A stretch of DNA of 6,800 bases from Phycisphaerales bacterium (lineage in GTDB: Bacteria; Planctomycetota; Phycisphaerae; SM23-33), in assembly GCA_003153915.1 (NCBI GenBank), contig PMBX01000219.1, positions 4,303-11,102 of the forward strand. Reading direction: 5' to 3'. Shown piece by piece: positions 6,267 to 6,800 of this stretch (the first letter of the stretch is position 1; each line of letters begins with the position of its first letter). The position numbers and the translations under genes were made by a program. The notes beneath the pieces were generated by a model. That model saw only the letters and a program-made list of their open reading frames with translations. It was not told where the DNA came from and searched no databases.

Positions 6267-6800
6267 GATCAAGCTACTAAGGGTGCATGGTGGATGTCTA
6301 GGCGTGATGAGGCGATGAAGGACGCGGCAGGCTGCGATAAGCCCAGGGGAGCTGTCAAACAAGCTTTGATCCTGGGATTTCCGAATGGGGCAACCCGACG
6401 CCACTGTGCAAGCAGATGGCGTCACCGACGGCTGAATTCATAGGCCGTCGGAGCGAACGCAGGGAACTGAAACATCTCAGTACCTGTAGGAAAAGAAATC
6501 AAAAGAGACTCCGTCAGTAGCGGCGAGCGAAGGCGGATCAGCCCAAACCGGGACTTCGGTCCCGGGGTTGCGGGCGCCAATCCTGGAGTTACAAAGGCAA
6601 CGGTAGCCGAAGAGTCTGGAAAGGCTCACGATACAGGGTGATAGTCCCGTAGGCGAAACCGTAAGCCCTCCGTCGTGGTTGGCGTTCCAGAGTAGCACGG
6701 GACTCGTGGAACCCCGTGTGAAGCTGGGGAGCCCACTCTCCAAGGCTAAGTACTACATCACGACCGATAGTGGACAGTAAGGCGACTGAAAGATGAAAAG
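6267..6800 (+). rRNA. 23S ribosomal RNA, 5' part (runs off the window)
   Basis: About 534 bases align by eye with the start of bacterial 23S rRNA. The 5' end TCAAGCTACTAAGG corresponds to E. coli TTAAGCGACTAAGC, followed by GGTGGATG, GAGGCGATGAAGGACG, GCGATAAGC, GATTTCCGAATGGGG, GGGAACTGAAACATCT, AGTAGCGGCGAGCGAA, GTCTGGAAAGG, GATACAGGGTGATAG, CTCCAAGGCTAAGTACT and ACCGATAGTG. The start is set by alignment to the E. coli mature 5' end and may be off by a few bases. No intron or large insertion is seen. Near the right edge hairpin 23 differs from the usual GTACCGTGAGGGAAAG but keeps its pairing. This is domain I; the rest of 23S and probably 5S lie to the right. Confidence 0.97.

Noticed and set aside
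5742..6425. Open frame of 227 codons on the minus strand
   Set aside because: It is antisense to tRNA-Ala, the spacer and the 23S start, and resembles no known protein; such frames are a classic false gene over rRNA.
6477..6743. Minus-strand open frame inside 23S
   Set aside because: Fully antisense to conserved 23S sequence.
1..6800. CRISPR array, insertion sequence or phage genes
   Set aside because: No regularly spaced repeats, transposase or phage-type reading frames were seen on either strand.

Overview
The window is GC-rich bacterial DNA, compactly coded on the left and carrying an rRNA locus on the right. The best lineage guess is Planctomycetota, perhaps Phycisphaerae. Three things point there: a 23S rRNA gene preceded by tRNA genes but no 16S gene, a decayed RHS-type (YD-repeat) gene fragment of a kind common in that phylum, and a very large divergent carbohydrate-active enzyme gene. 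This placement is inference; the partial 23S sequence could settle it.

Left part (1-1774, + strand): the 3' three quarters of gltD (glutamate synthase small subunit or a close flavin/Fe-S relative) runs with a one-base stop/start overlap into nth (endonuclease III). The two are probably co-transcribed and translationally coupled, though their jobs (nitrogen assimilation and base-excision repair) are unrelated.

Middle (1839-4787, - strand): one 982-codon gene convergent with nth encodes a multidomain protein that looks like a distant clan GH-D (GH36/melibiase-like) glycoside hydrolase. It has an N-terminal jelly-roll module, a beta-supersandwich, a TIM-barrel-like core and an unassigned C-terminal extension. 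It has a good Shine-Dalgarno and a perfect TATAAT upstream.

4788-5571: no intact gene. The left half holds a degraded RHS fragment, interrupted by an in-frame stop and a pair of REP-like palindromes and bracketed by a 15-bp direct repeat. The right half holds tandem sigma70-like promoters facing the RNA genes.

Right part (5572-6800, + strand): tRNA-Ile(GAU), tRNA-Ala(UGC), a 447-base spacer with a terminator-like/alternative-stem element and a boxA antitermination site, then the first ~534 bases of 23S rRNA. The order is that of a standard 16S-23S spacer, but no 16S gene lies upstream; promoters and a pseudogene occupy that place. This is an unlinked 23S operon that kept its spacer tRNAs. 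Within the 23S, hairpin 23 shows compensatory changes in a normally near-invariant segment.
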